From the NCBI GenBank assembly GCA_963693085.1, contig OY856412.1, positions 1,126,072,244 to 1,126,136,243 of the forward strand: 64,000 bases of DNA, written 5' to 3'. The translations under genes and the position numbers were made by a program. Below, one piece after another: positions 25,273 through 36,717 of this stretch. This stretch comes from Alisma plantago-aquatica (Eukaryota; Streptophyta; Magnoliopsida; Alismatales; Alismataceae). Each line of letters opens with the position of its first letter. Position 1 is the stretch's first letter. The notes under the pieces were generated by a model. That model was not told the DNA's origin and did not search any database. It was given only the letters and a program-made list of their open reading frames with translations.

Positions 25273-25599
25273 TGTTGGATCCTAGATGGGTGATTAGATG
25301 CTCTAGAGGGGGGGTGAATAGAGATGAAAGAACTTAAAAAAAATTCATTAAACCTTCAAGATATATCACAAGATAAGGTTACGAAATATGAAATGTTTGT
25401 GCAACTAAAACATACATAGAAAGGGAGAGAGAGATTGAACATGCACCAATTAGACAAGATATTTAGAGTGGTTCCACACTTCAAACTAGAAGTGTGTCAG
25501 TCCACTTGCCTAGAGAGGCCAACCTCTAGGACTTCCAAACTATTGCACTCTTATATTCATTCATAAGACAAACAATGCATGACCAAATAAAAGACTTAC

Positions 25600-25870
25600 C
25601 TATCCAATACAAAGAGTCTTCAACCTTACCAAGGACTTACCCACTTTGTAAGAGTCTTCGGCCTTCTCCAAGGACTTACCCACTCTAGCACAAGTCTTCA
25701 GCCTGGCAGGGATTACCCACTCTTCTTGGATCTTCGGCTTTTGACTTCACCTTCACTCAGAGAAGCTTCCACCAAGGACTTACCTACTTGAGCAAGGAGT
25801 CTTCTGCCTTCACCAAGGGCTTACCCACTCTAGATCCAAGTCTTCAGCCTTGATCTTCACCAAGGGACTC
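25600..25870 (-). repeat. Imperfect tandem repeat in the copia LTR
   Basis: About five to six variants of CCAAGGACTTACCCACT followed by ...AGTCTTCAGCCTT, period roughly 45 bp, some truncated. The same array is in the other LTR at about 31050-31310. It lies downstream of the TATA box in the element's direction, so it would be transcribed. Confidence 0.65.
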
Positions 25871-26144
25871 CTTCCCTTGTTCTTCTTCACCTCTCTTGGA
25901 CAAGAGAGAGAACCTTCATCTTCATGATTGAAATGAGAGAAATGGAGGTGGTGGAAGTGAGAGCCTCACAAGATATACATGTAGGACTAGCTCTCTTACA
26001 GATTTCCTACTCACTCTAATGGATGTAGAAAGTGATTAAGCTTAGAGAGAGAGAGGAGGCTGTAGGAAGCACTCATCTATAGAATAGGAACCTCACATAT
26101 AGTTTGCAATGAATGCTCAACCTTGGAATGAAGCCCAAGGGGTC

Positions 26145-26153
26145 CTATTTATA
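26145..26153 (-). promoter_or_regulatory. TATA box of the copia-type LTR
   Basis: CTATTTATA on the plus strand, that is TATAAATAG on the minus strand. Conserved in the other LTR at 45382-45390. It places the hairpin array in U3. Confidence 0.65.
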
Positions 26154-26290
26154 GCTGGGGATGCCTCTTAGCCTTTGGGAACACTTGTGAATGAAAACTA
26201 GTCATTTTGTGGCTTGCAACAGATCTATTTTCACTTTTTGCAACTCCACAACGGCTAGAAACACTTTTCTGCACTTTTCCATACAGTGCA

Positions 26291-26518
26291 ATCGGTCGAG
26301 TTTCTATAAGTGTAACTCGACTAATAGAGTAAAAGACAAAGCCGATATTCAGACCATCGGTCGAGTTTGTCCTGAGGAAACTCGACGGACCAATGAAAAT
26401 CGATTTGGTCAGTTACTCCATCGATCGAGTTCTCTGTAAACACAACTCGACCGATGCAATCTCCAGAAAATTGATCAAGGATGATCAGTCGAGTTTTCAG
26501 GCTCGGAAACTCGACCGA
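26291..26518. repeat. Four spaced GGTCGAGTT...AACTCGACC hairpin motifs
   Basis: Motifs at about 26291-26323, 26356-26390, 26420-26455 and 26484-26518. Each has arms like ATCGGTCGAGTT and its complement around an 8-14 nt variable loop; starts are spaced about 64-65 bp. Some arms carry single changes (for example ACTAAT in place of ACCGAT) that are intact in the other LTR at 45528-45756. They lie upstream of the TATA box. Confidence 0.8.
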
Positions 26519-26880
26519 CAAAGTGCCTGTAATCAATTTTTGAAGTTGCATCTAAAGTGCTCTAATTTTCGATCTAAGTGCTCCTGATATTTTTCTAAGC
26601 TTAATTACAAGTCATACAATCATTACAAGGGATTTACAACATGATTCTAATGGATATACATCATATTACAAAAACGTGCACTTGTATGACTTTGACTTGT
26701 CTTTTCTCCAATTTGAGATGCGCAAGTTAGGGCAATTGGAGTGTGTCTATACCTAATCTGAAATCACTCAAGTTGAAGAATTAGACACTAATATGTGGAA
26801 TGGTTATTCATCATCAAAATACGGGTTTAGTCAATTTAGACGTGAGTCAACATTGACCTAATTGACCTTGAGTCAACAAT

Positions 26881-26892
26881 CTCCCCCTTTTT
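26881..26892 (-). other. Polypurine tract of the copia-type element
   Basis: CTCCCCCTTTTT on the plus strand, AAAAAGGGGGAG on the minus strand, two bases before the 3' LTR start (TGTTGACTC). It fixes the minus orientation. Confidence 0.85.
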
Positions 26893-28800
26893 GAAGATGA
26901 CAAACCATTCCATAAATGTATTGAAAGCTTTTAAGTAAAATCATACCTTTGGAGAAACCTAGGGGTTTCAATAGAATTGAGTTCATATGCTCCCCCTCAA
27001 TTGATGTGCATGAAGTTCTCATACTCCCCCTCAATTGATGCCATTTCTCCTGCATGGTTAGCTTTCACAACATTTATAGAATACTATGTCTTCTACTCAT
27101 ATATGTTCTACACATATATGTCTTCTCCCCTTTACCTTCTCCCTTTACATGAAAATACTTCTCTTCTTCATGTAAGACATGCCTTCTTCCTGTTTTTAAA
27201 AGAAGACATACCTTTCTCCCCCTTTGTCATTTCAAAAAGTGGGGTTATGAAGAAATAAGAAACATCACTTGTTAAAGAGAAAAGAGATAACACAAATATA
27301 TATAAGGAGGGTAGAAGAGCACAGATAGGGGCTTGTCCAAGCATAGAAAGAAAAGCAAGTTAAAGCATATACTTGAACAACCCAAGAATGCAAGATGAAG
27401 TGCTGTAGAAAAACAATAAAACATAATTTTGACCCTCAAGGTGACGGAATTTGACCAAAAACCATTAGAGCTCATGGCAAAGCAATGAGTCTTGCTTAGA
27501 AGGCCGTTTCTGCATGAAAAACACTAGTCTTGCACCAAAAACTGAAACTGGAGCAAAAACTGCATGAAATCCAAAAATACTCCAATTTCTACATATAATG
27601 TAGATCTATATACCCTGCATCACAATGTTATGCAAGCAACTCAAGATAGTAGATATGCAATTCAAAGAACAATCTTGAGCATGTATGAGACAAGATACAA
27701 GCATAGCATATAGATGAGCAAAGATACCAATTATTGACAGGGTTAGAACTACATGTATGTGAACTACTAGTAGATGATATCACAAGTTAGGACTACTAGT
27801 AGGATCTAGATCATAGCAAGAGATACCAAAATATACACAAGATAAAGCAATCTATGAGTCTATGTAGAGATATATCCAAACAAAGAGATATGCAATTTTA
27901 GAAGCATGAAAGGATATAACTCACTAGATATGCATCCTTACCACAAGATGATTACCCCTATGAACCTCAAGGTTGTATCAAAACAAGATATACACCTAGA
28001 TAGATGTAGCAAGTTAGAGAACAACAGAAGCAATTTTTAGACACAACTAAGAGATCCAAAGAGACCATCATCAAAACCTACAAAACAACTTAAAGCAAGT
28101 AATTGCAACATATAGATTTACCAAATTAGAGCAATTAGATAGATAGAGTTGTAAGCAAGATAGACAATTTAGAACAAGGCAATATGCATATATAAAAGTA
28201 CCAAATGAGAGTGCCAAAGAATAAGGCTATTGGTTGAGAAAATCTAGTTGAGAGGGAAATTCTCACTCAATAAGCCAAATTTATATTCTGTGCATAGTGT
28301 TATCGGTCGAGTTCTGTGCATTGTCAACTCGACCGATGACAGCTGTTGACAACACCCATTGGTGCCTATCGGTCGAGTTTCAATAGGGCAAACTCGATCG
28401 ACAGACCAGCTGTCAAAAAGCACATATATTTCATGAAAACATATTTAAAGGCATGCTAAATATACAAACCATATCCAAACATGTCTAAGCAAGTTAGTAA
28501 TGCACTATAGAAGCATTAGAAATAGTTTTTGAGCAAGAGTGTGAAGAGAATCACAAAATGCCACTTTTGACTCAAAAACCATATGTATAGTGCACACTAA
28601 CTTGACAAAAACAAGCTAGGATAGGTTATAAGCAAGAAAACATTACCTTTGTGCTTACCATTGCTTTTTCCACTTATTGTCACCCTCTGCACATCTCACC
28701 TTTCTTCTTTCATGTGGATTGAGAAGTCAATTTGCAATTCAATAGCTCAAATCAATCCATTTGTAAGTACCTACAAGAAGAAAGATGAAATGGCCCCCAA
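26893..28800 (-). other. Non-coding interior of the copia-type element where pol would be
   Basis: About 1.9 kb, A-rich, without any reverse transcriptase, integrase or protease signature in any frame. It holds two more GGTCGAGTT hairpin motifs at 28302-28337 and 28368-28403. Short open frames here (for example 26977-27258 plus) have no recognisable domain. Confidence 0.7.
28302..28403. repeat. Two internal GGTCGAGTT hairpin motifs
   Basis: TATCGGTCGAGTT...AACTCGACCGAT (28302-28337) and ATCGGTCGAGTTT...AACTCGATCGA (28368-28403). Same arms as the LTR motifs and a similar spacing of 66 bp, but outside the LTR, next to the 3' end of gag. Confidence 0.8.
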
Positions 28801-30669
28801 TCATGTTTTTGGGTCTGGAGGGGTTAGTTTAGCAACCCAAGTCCTATTGCTCTTGGGTACTTTCCTAAAAGGATAATAAGTAGAATAATGACCAAAATCA
28901 TTGCAATAGTTGCATGTGCCCATAGTCTTGGAACTAGAGGATTCTCCATGGAATATTAGAGGTCCTTTATCTTTATTGTTCCCTTGACTACTATCATATC
29001 CTAAACCATGTCTACCAATTTGTTTAGTAGTATGGTGTAGGATATCATTAAGATTCTTTTTACCAACTAAGAATCTTTGCAAAGAAGATCTCAAACTGTA
29101 ATTATCATGCTTAAGAGAAGCAATAGTAGAAGACAATTGATTAATATTATCTCTAGCATGCAAAAGATCATTTTTTAAGCAAAGAGCTTTAGTTAAATAA
29201 GAATCTCTATCAATATGAAGAGAAGCAACATCATTCTCTCTATTAGTAGGACTAGAACAAGATTCATGCACATTGATTTTAGCAAGCAAGGAGGCATTTT
29301 CTGTTTCTAATTCATGTAAAACATAATCTTTGTCCTTATTTTCAGATTTAAGAACATCAATATCATGCATGAGAGAATTAATAATTAAATTATGCTCTTT
29401 ATTAGAACTAGGCATAAGAGTTTGAGCTTCTAGAAATCTAATCTTATCAAGCAAACTAGCATTTTTCATGTTTAAGAGAGTCTACTTGGCTAAGACAATC
29501 ATTTTTATCATCAAGCAAACAAGAATTAGCATGTTCAAGATCATCTAATTCTACATGCAAATTATCAACAATTTTAGCAAGCTTTTTCTTTTTCCTTTTA
29601 GAAGACTTACGAGAGGCACAAATATCATGAATAATAGCAATTAAAGATTCTTTATCTAAAGAGTTTAGATTTACCTCACTTGAGTCTTCACTTGTTGATG
29701 CTATAAGAGAAAAATGGCATTCTCCTTCATCACTAGAGCTTGAGCTTGATCCTTCACATGAATCTTCACTTGAGCTTGAGTTGGAGGAGTCACTTGAGCT
29801 TGAGTGCCATTTCTCCTTCTTGTGAAGATGGGTCTTTTTTCCTTGTGGGAAATCTTCCTTGTAGTGACCCTTCTTTCCACATGTGAAGCACCAGATGGAG
29901 GTGGACTTGCCTTTGTAGAATTTCCCCTTGGAGTACATGGCATCTTCTTTAGCTTGAGAGGATGGAGAGACTTGTTCCATGATAGCTTCAATTTGAGCCT
30001 TCATTTCAGCCTTCTTCATTCTCTTTAGCTCTTTCTTCTCTTGTCTTTCTACTTCCTCCCTCTTGTCAAGTGTGGCTTCATGTGCTTGTAGATTTCCAAT
30101 GAGCTCTTAAATAGGGATATCCTTGAGAGACCTTGCTTCTTCAATGGAAGTCACCTTGGGTTCCCATATCTTGGGGAGAGTTCTAAGGATCTTTGAGTTG
30201 ATCTCTCCACTAGACATGGGATGTCCTAGAATAGAAAGACCATTCACAATGGTGTTGAGCCTTGAGTACATGTTGGCTATGCTCTCCTCCTTTCCCATCT
30301 TGAAGTTCTCAAGAAGCCCTTTGAGCATGTAGACTTTGCTTTCTTTCACTTGATATGTCCCTTCATAAGTGATGCAAAGCTTTCTCCATACCTCATGGGT
30401 TGTTTCACATGAAGAAATTTGGTTGAACTCGATGGGGGTCATGGAGGCATAGAGTATGTGCATGGCTCTAGCATTCAAGGTTGCTTTCATCAAGGTGGCT
30501 TCATCCCATTCTTCAATCTTTATCTTTGGTAGCTCGTATGGGCTGTTCACCATTTTCCAAATCTCAAGACTTGATCCTTGGATGTAGAATTGGAGCCTTC
30601 TTCTCCAATAGAGGAAATTGCTCCCATCAAAGATTGGTAGGCTGATTCTCCCTCCTTAGTAGTCACCAT
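28801..30669 (-). pseudogene. Copia-type gag, long form with coiled coil and two knuckles, broken
   Basis: Probable start at 30669 (MVTTKE). The N-terminal block LPIFDGSNFLYWRRRLQFYI is one base out of frame with that start. The UBN2/copia gag domain follows (about 30553-30110; landmarks NARAMHILYASM, EVWRKLCITYEGTYQVKESK, ILRTLPKIWE). One in-frame stop lies near 30107. A knuckle CFTCGKKGHYKED lacks the last Cys of CCHC (Phe sits there, about 29890). A Ser/Glu-rich acidic block and basic KRKKKK come next. After a frameshift near 29460 there is a long coiled-coil segment with LL/SL repeats (MKNASLLDKIRFLEA...). Near 28915 a second knuckle-like CNYCNDFGHYSTYYP also lacks its last Cys. The total would be about 620 residues, long for copia gag and similar in layout to SIRE-type gags. 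Confidence 0.75.
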
Positions 30670-30706
30670 CTTCTCCTACTTGTTGAAGTATGCTTGGAGA
30701 AGACCC

Positions 30707-30718
30707 GCTATGATACCA
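30707..30718 (-). other. Primer-binding site of the copia-type element
   Basis: On the minus strand TGGTATCATAGC, two bases inside the LTR end at 30721. It matches the initiator tRNA-Met complement TGGTATCAGAGC at 11 of 12 positions. Confidence 0.85.
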
Positions 30719-30720
30719 AT

Positions 30721-31473
30721 TGTTGGATCCTAGATGGGTGATTAGATGTTCTATAGGGGGGTGAATAAAGCTGAAAGCACTTAAACAAAATTCATTAAGC
30801 CTTCAAGATATATCACAAGATAAGGTTGCTAAATAGGAAATTTGTGTGCAACTAAAACATACATAGAAAGGGAGAGAGAGATTGAACATGCACCAATTAG
30901 ACAAGCTATTTAGAGTGGTTCCACACTTCAAACTAGAAGTGTGTCAGTCCACTTACCTAGAGAGGTCAACCTCTAGGACTTCCAAACTATTGCACTCTTA
31001 TATTCATTCATAAGACATACAATGCATGACCAAACAAAAGACTTACCTATCCAATACAAAGAGTCTTCAACCTTACCAAGGACTTACCCACTTTGCAAGA
31101 GTTTTCGGCCTTCTCCAAGGACTTACCCACTCTAGCACAAGTCTTCAGCCTTGCAGGGATTACCCACTCTTCTTGGATCTTCAGCTTTTGACTCCACCTT
31201 CACTCGGAGAAGCTTCCACCAAGGACTTACCTACTTGAGCAAGGAGTCTTCTGCCTTCACCAAGGGCTTACCCACTCTAGCTCCAAGTCTTCAGCCTTGA
31301 TCTTCACCAAGGGAATCCTTCCCTTATTCTTCTTTACCTCTCTTGGACAAGAGAGAGAACCTTCATCTTCATGATTGAAATGAGAGAAATTGAGGTGGTG
31401 GAAGTGAGAGCCTCACAAGATATACATGTAGGACTAGCTCTCTTATAGATTTCCTACTCACTCTAATGGATGT
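30721..31473 (-). repeat. 5' LTR of the copia-type element, part 1
   Basis: Starts TGTTGGATCCTAGATGGGTG on the plus strand, as does 25273. Runs to GATGT (31469-31473), where the giant-LTR element inserted, and continues at 45264. Confidence 0.9.
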
Positions 31474-32326
31474 TGTAACATCCCTGACCTGGGTTATGCT
31501 TTAACCCTAGGTGTTTTGATTAAGAAAGATGATTATATTCTTAATCTCATCTTGTGAAAAGTAATTAAGGCTCAAAAGGAACCTATGTTTCAATTTTGGT
31601 CCTGTTTGAACAATGTTGAATCAATGTTTGCTTATTTTGGACTAAAGTGCAAATTACCCAAGTTGAGGGGTTAAATTGCAAATTTTGCATGATAAGATGT
31701 TCCTCTTATGTTGAGACATCATAAGAATGAATATGATGTAGTGGTATGGTTTCCACAAGCTTGGACACCAAGATTAAGCTTGTAAAGCAATCCTTGTGCA
31801 TTAAAACCTAGTTTTGGTGTAATGTGCAATTTACCCAAAATCTAGGGTTCAATATGCAAATTACCACTTGTAGATAAAATAAAATGAGATGTACTCCTCA
31901 TTTGAATTAAGTTGTAGGAGAGAGAATCTTGACATTAAAATAATCAAGAATAATGCCTAATTGAAACCCTAATTCGATTTAGGGCAAAAATGAATAAAAA
32001 TAATTGAAGGGATTTCAACCAAAATGTTTTGGGTTGATTTTGAATAAGGATGGACGTTCCTTTAACAAGATAAGGAACGAAAATATCTTAAGTAGGTGAA
32101 ATTCCACTCACCTTTTTATAAAGAAAAGTAATATCCACTCACATGTGGGATATTATATAATAAGCATTAAGGTGCTTAATTTGCTTTTCTTTAAATTGAG
32201 GATAATGAAGGGGAATAAAAGGCAAGGAAGGTAGCTCGTACCCAAGGTAGTTGAGGGGGAAGAGGCGGCCACTTTATTGGGATTAATTGGATTTTTATAA
32301 GGCATTTTCTCTCTCATCAATTTCCT

Positions 32327-32334
32327 TATAAAAG
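32327..32334 (+). promoter_or_regulatory. Possible TATA box of the giant 5' LTR
   Basis: TATAAAAG about 850 bp into the LTR, conserved at 40087-40094. If it is the promoter, about 5 kb of the LTR lies downstream as R plus U5, which is unusually long. Confidence 0.45.
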
Positions 32335-33535
32335 TGCCATTCCAAGCCCAAACCAAGGCCTTTTTCGGATTTTCTTCTTCCCCTTGCTTGCAAAACCGAC
32401 CAAGGAGCTAGGGAGGAGCAGGGATCACGTCCCCAACCTGTGGTTAAGCCCTTGACCTTCGTTCTCCTTGATTTCATGGTGGAAATCGAAAATAAATTAT
32501 GGATTCTTTCTTATTTCGATCTCCTCTTCAACCCTAGCCAACTTTTGCAATCAAAAGCTTGAGGACGAGCCTAGGGGGAGTTGCTAGAGATTCATCCACC
32601 ATTAATGGCGTGAGCTTGGAGCTTTGGAGCTCAATTGGAGGCGGGTTTTATAACTCAAACCCTTAAACATTGCTATTGCATCAATTCTCTATGCTTTGTT
32701 GATTGATTTCTTCAATTTGATGCACTCTTGTTTCTTTGCTGCAATTTCCATCAAGAACGGTTTCTGTTCTTGGTTGTTCGAAGGAAGGGGATGATGACAT
32801 CATTCTATATGCTTATCCACAGAAAATTACCAAGCAAAACCGTTTTGATAGCTACTCCAAATCGTTTTAATTTGATTGGCTATGCGGTTTCAGCAAACCG
32901 TTTAAGGGAAAACGGTTTGAAACCGTTTGGGAGCAAACGGTTTCAAGACCATTTGATATGGTTGACCAAGCGTTGACTGTTTGGGAATTTTGTTCCTAAT
33001 TACGTAGGATGATAACCCTCCTAATTTGAGGGATTAACTCCAAAGGAATCGAGAGTTGAAGGCCAATCAACTAGGCAATCAGATTGAATTATGTGCTGAT
33101 TTTCAACCTGATTAACTTGACCTGGTTGAGCAAACGGTTTCAAGACCATTTGAGATGGTTGCCCAAGCGTTGACCGTTTGGGATTCCTGTTCATCATTAT
33201 GTTTATTAATAACCCACCAAATATGATGGATTAACTCCAAAGGAATCGTGAGTTGAAGCCTAATCAATTAGGGAAACCTAATTGGATTAAGTGCTGATTT
33301 TCAATCTGATTTAATTGAACTTTTTGGGCAAACGATCTCAAGACCGTTTGAGTGCGTTGAACAAGCATTGACCGTTTTGGATTACTGTTCCTAATGATGT
33401 GATCTAATGACTCACCAAATTTTATGGATTAATTCCAAACGAGTCATGATTTGAAGGCTAATCAATTGGGCTAACCCTAATTGAAATCAGTGCTGAAATC
33501 ACAATGAGCTAATTTGAGATTTTGGGTTGATTAGC

Positions 33536-34014
33536 CCAAACGGTCTCAAGACCGTTTGGGGGATCATCCAAACGGTCTCAAGACCGTTTGGGGTCACCTC
33601 AAGACCGTTTGGAGGTCTGGGGTCAAGTATAGTTGACCAATTGAAGGTCCAAAGGTACTAATCATATTGCAATGTAGTGCTGATCTGTTGATCAACTCGA
33701 TAGACCAATCCATGATGATTTTTCACTAGAATCCAAAGGTTGGATGGGCCAAATGGTCTCAAGACCGTTTGGATCTCATCCAAACGGTCTCAAGACCGTT
33801 TGGTGGTCACCCAAGACCGTTTGGAGCTGTAGGGTTGAGTATGGTTAGGTGTTTGAAGGTCTAAATGTACCAAGCTGTTATACAATGCAATGCTGATTTG
33901 GTGATCAATCCAATGATCCAAACCTTAATTGGATGGCTTGGATTTGAGTGACATGATGGGAAAACGGTCTCAAGACCGTTTGGAGGTCATCCAAACGACC
34001 TCAAGACCCTTTGG
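33536..34014. repeat. Palindromic AAACGGTCT/AGACCGTTT array, 5' LTR
   Basis: Near-perfect dyads with 11-bp arms CCAAACGGTCT and its complement, separated by CA. They lie at 33536-33559, 33568-33591, 33749-33772 (one change), 33780-33803, 33961-33983 and 33991-34014 (changed). Isolated half-sites lie at 33595 and 33812, and further variants from 32870 on. Confidence 0.85.
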
Positions 34015-34099
34015 GGTCAGGTCATACCCAATTTGGATAATGGTTCAATGGTTTCAAAGTAACTAGTCTTACATTGATTAGTGTTGTTGAATCATCATT

Positions 34100-35095
34100 T
34101 CTAAACCCTAATTCAATTGAATCAAACCCTAACTGATGACCAATTGAGGATCAATTGAGGGTCAAATCAGTTGAAGGTTGACCTATTAAACTCAATTGAA
34201 GTATGAGGGTAGGTCCAATTGATGACTGGTTCCATGAATCCAAGGATTGAAGGAATCAACATTGGAAACCCTAATTCAATTGGATGCTTTATATAATGGA
34301 GGTCCAATGTGACTGAATCTCTTGAGAATTAAGATGATGAATGATCCATTGACCCAATGATGATTAGTAATGATAAACAAAGAAGGTACAAAGGTTGAAA
34401 CCCTAACAGTACATAAGGGACTAGTACCAATTAAGGAATGAATCCCTAATTGCTTATTGGACCAATGACTTGATACACTACGTTAATCATAGTGGTATGC
34501 TCTTGATTGAAGGGTTTATATGACCTAATCAATTTGAGATGATGTTAAACATGAATTCATACATGAATATGATTCATGTGGTGATTAAGGGTATGATCCT
34601 TAAGAAGAGAGATCATGAAACCCTAATCATGAATATAAACCCTAATTGACAGGGCTTTTGGGTTCTAACCCTAATTGAGGGCAATTCTAAATGTAACCCT
34701 AATCCAGGGTGAGGATGTAACCCTAAGTCAGGGTAGTGATGTGTGAAACTCCAATTTAGGGAAATGAGATGTAAAACCCTAATTGGGATGAATAGTGAAT
34801 CTCTAATTATGGACAATTGAATGAAATCCTAATGGAGATGCATAGTAAACCCAAATTTTGGGTGACTATGGTAGAAACCCTAGTTGAGGGTGATTCCATG
34901 AGAAACCCTAATTAAGAGTTAACATCACATGAAGCTCTAATGCTATGTTGTGATGAGAGGCCCTAAGAAGGGTGAAGGTATGTGTGACTCTAATGTGGAG
35001 TCATAATGCATAAAGCTCTAATCTTAGGCAATATGACAATGAATTATAATCCTAATTTTAAATAAGGGTAAAAGGAAACCCTAATGATGAGATAG
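34100..35095 (+). repeat. Telomere-like AAACCCTAA interspersed array, 5' LTR
   Basis: About 15-20 AAACCCTAAT/AACCCTAA words with 25-60 bp spacers, densest at 34615-34910. Not a head-to-tail telomere. Confidence 0.75.
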
Positions 35096-35388
35096 AAGGA
35101 ATGGCCTTATAAAGGTGAAACATTTCATGTGGTTGATTATAGGCAAGCTTATAGAAAGTAATGCTTTAACTTGAGATGAGTCTATATTATTAAAGATAGT
35201 TGAACCATTCTTATGTGTGACCTATGCACTTCATGGTAAGGGTGATAGGTTAATGGATGAAAGGATTAAGATGGGAAAATACCTTAATCCAAGATAAGTT
35301 GATAACTTAAGGAAGTTGAAAGTGATGAGGAAAGTGATATATCAATATGTGATAAATTTCACTTTTAGCATTACATGATTGATATAGT

Positions 35389-36640
35389 TGCACAGGATTA
35401 GCACAGTCTAATACCTGGAATAACATCTGCACAGGATTGGTTAAACTCCAATATCTGGAATAGTGTCACAGGATTGGCTAACTCCCAATACCTGGAATGA
35501 TAACACAGGATTGGTTAAATCCCAATACCTGGAATAATAACACAGGATTGGCTAACTCCCAATACCTGGAATGATAACAAAGGGTTGGCTAACTCCCAAT
35601 ACCTGGAATGATAACACAGGATTGACATAGATCAATACCTGGAATAATAACACAGGATTGGCTAACTCCCAATACCTGGAATGCACAGGATTGGCTAACT
35701 CCCAATACCTGGAATAATAACACAGGATTGGCTAACTCCCAATACCTGGAATGCACAGGATTGACATAGATCAATACCTGGAATAATAACACAGGATTGG
35801 CTAACTCCCAATACCTGGAATAATAACACAGGATTGGCTAACTCCCAATACCTGGAATGCACAGGATTGACATAGATCAATACCTGGAATAATAACACAG
35901 GATTGGCTAACTCCCAATACCTGGAATGCACAGGATTGACATAGATCAATACCTGGAATAATAACACAGGATTGGCTAACTCCCAATACCTGGAATAATA
36001 ACACAGGATTGGCTAACTCCCAATACCTGGAATGCACAGGATTGACATAGATCAATACCTGGAATAATAACACAGGATTGGCCAACTCCCAATACCTGGA
36101 ATGCACAGGATTGGCTAACTCCCAATACTTGGAATAATAACACAGGATTGGCTAACTCCCAATACCTGGAATGCACAGGATTGACATAGATCAATACCTG
36201 GAATAATAACACAGGATTGGCTAACTCCCAATACCCGGAATAATAACACAGGATTGGCTAACTCTCAATACCTGGAATGCACAGGATTGGCTAACTCCCA
36301 ATACCTAGAATAATAACACAAGATTGACATAGATCAATACCTGGAATAGTTGCACAGGATTGACATAGATCAATACCTGGAATAGTTGCACAGGATTGAC
36401 ATAGATCAAAACCTGGAATAGTTTCACAGGATTGACATAGATCAATACCTGGAATAGTTGCACATGATTGACACAGATCGATACCTGGAATGGTTGTACA
36501 GGATTGACATAGATCAATACCTGGAATGGATACACAGGAATAATATAAATCTAATGCTTGTACTAGTTGCACAGGATTGGTGTAACCCAATGCCTGGAAT
36601 ACTTATATAGGATTGGTATAGACCAATGCCTGAATAAGAC
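35389..36640 (+). repeat. Minisatellite in the giant 5' LTR
   Basis: About 35 tandem copies of two alternating unit types, CACAGGATTGGCTAACTCCC or CACAGGATTGACATAGAT, each followed by CAATACCTGGAAT and a short AATAA or G linker. Period about 27-37 bp. The left and right ends are more degenerate. Frames through it are open only because the unit lacks stops. Confidence 0.9.
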
Positions 36641-36717
36641 ATGATGATGTACACTCTCATGTCCATTATAACCAAAATCTGTTTAGCAGATTGGCTAAGG
36701 ACAATAAGTTGAAACAA

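Larger units (their letters stand above)
25273..26878 (-). repeat. 3' LTR of the copia-type element
   Basis: 1606 bp, matching 30721-31473 joined to 45264-46115. In the element's own direction: U3 with four GGTCGAGTT hairpin motifs (26518 to 26291), a TATA box at 26153-26145, then an R/U5 part with an imperfect tandem array at 25870-25600. Confidence 0.9.

Noticed and set aside
26291..26518. CRISPR-like array from the evenly spaced dyads
   Set aside because: Plant nuclear context, only four units, spacers not unique-insert-like, and the array is part of an LTR repeated at 45528.
34100..35095. Telomere or chromosome end
   Set aside because: AAACCCTAA words are scattered with conserved spacers inside an LTR with a TSD, not tandem and not terminal.
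35589..36590. Long minus-strand open frames made of repeated YVNPVHSRYWELANP-like units (also 43349-44350)
   Set aside because: They run over the minisatellite of the giant LTRs. The unit lacks stops, so several frames stay open; nothing around them looks like a gene.
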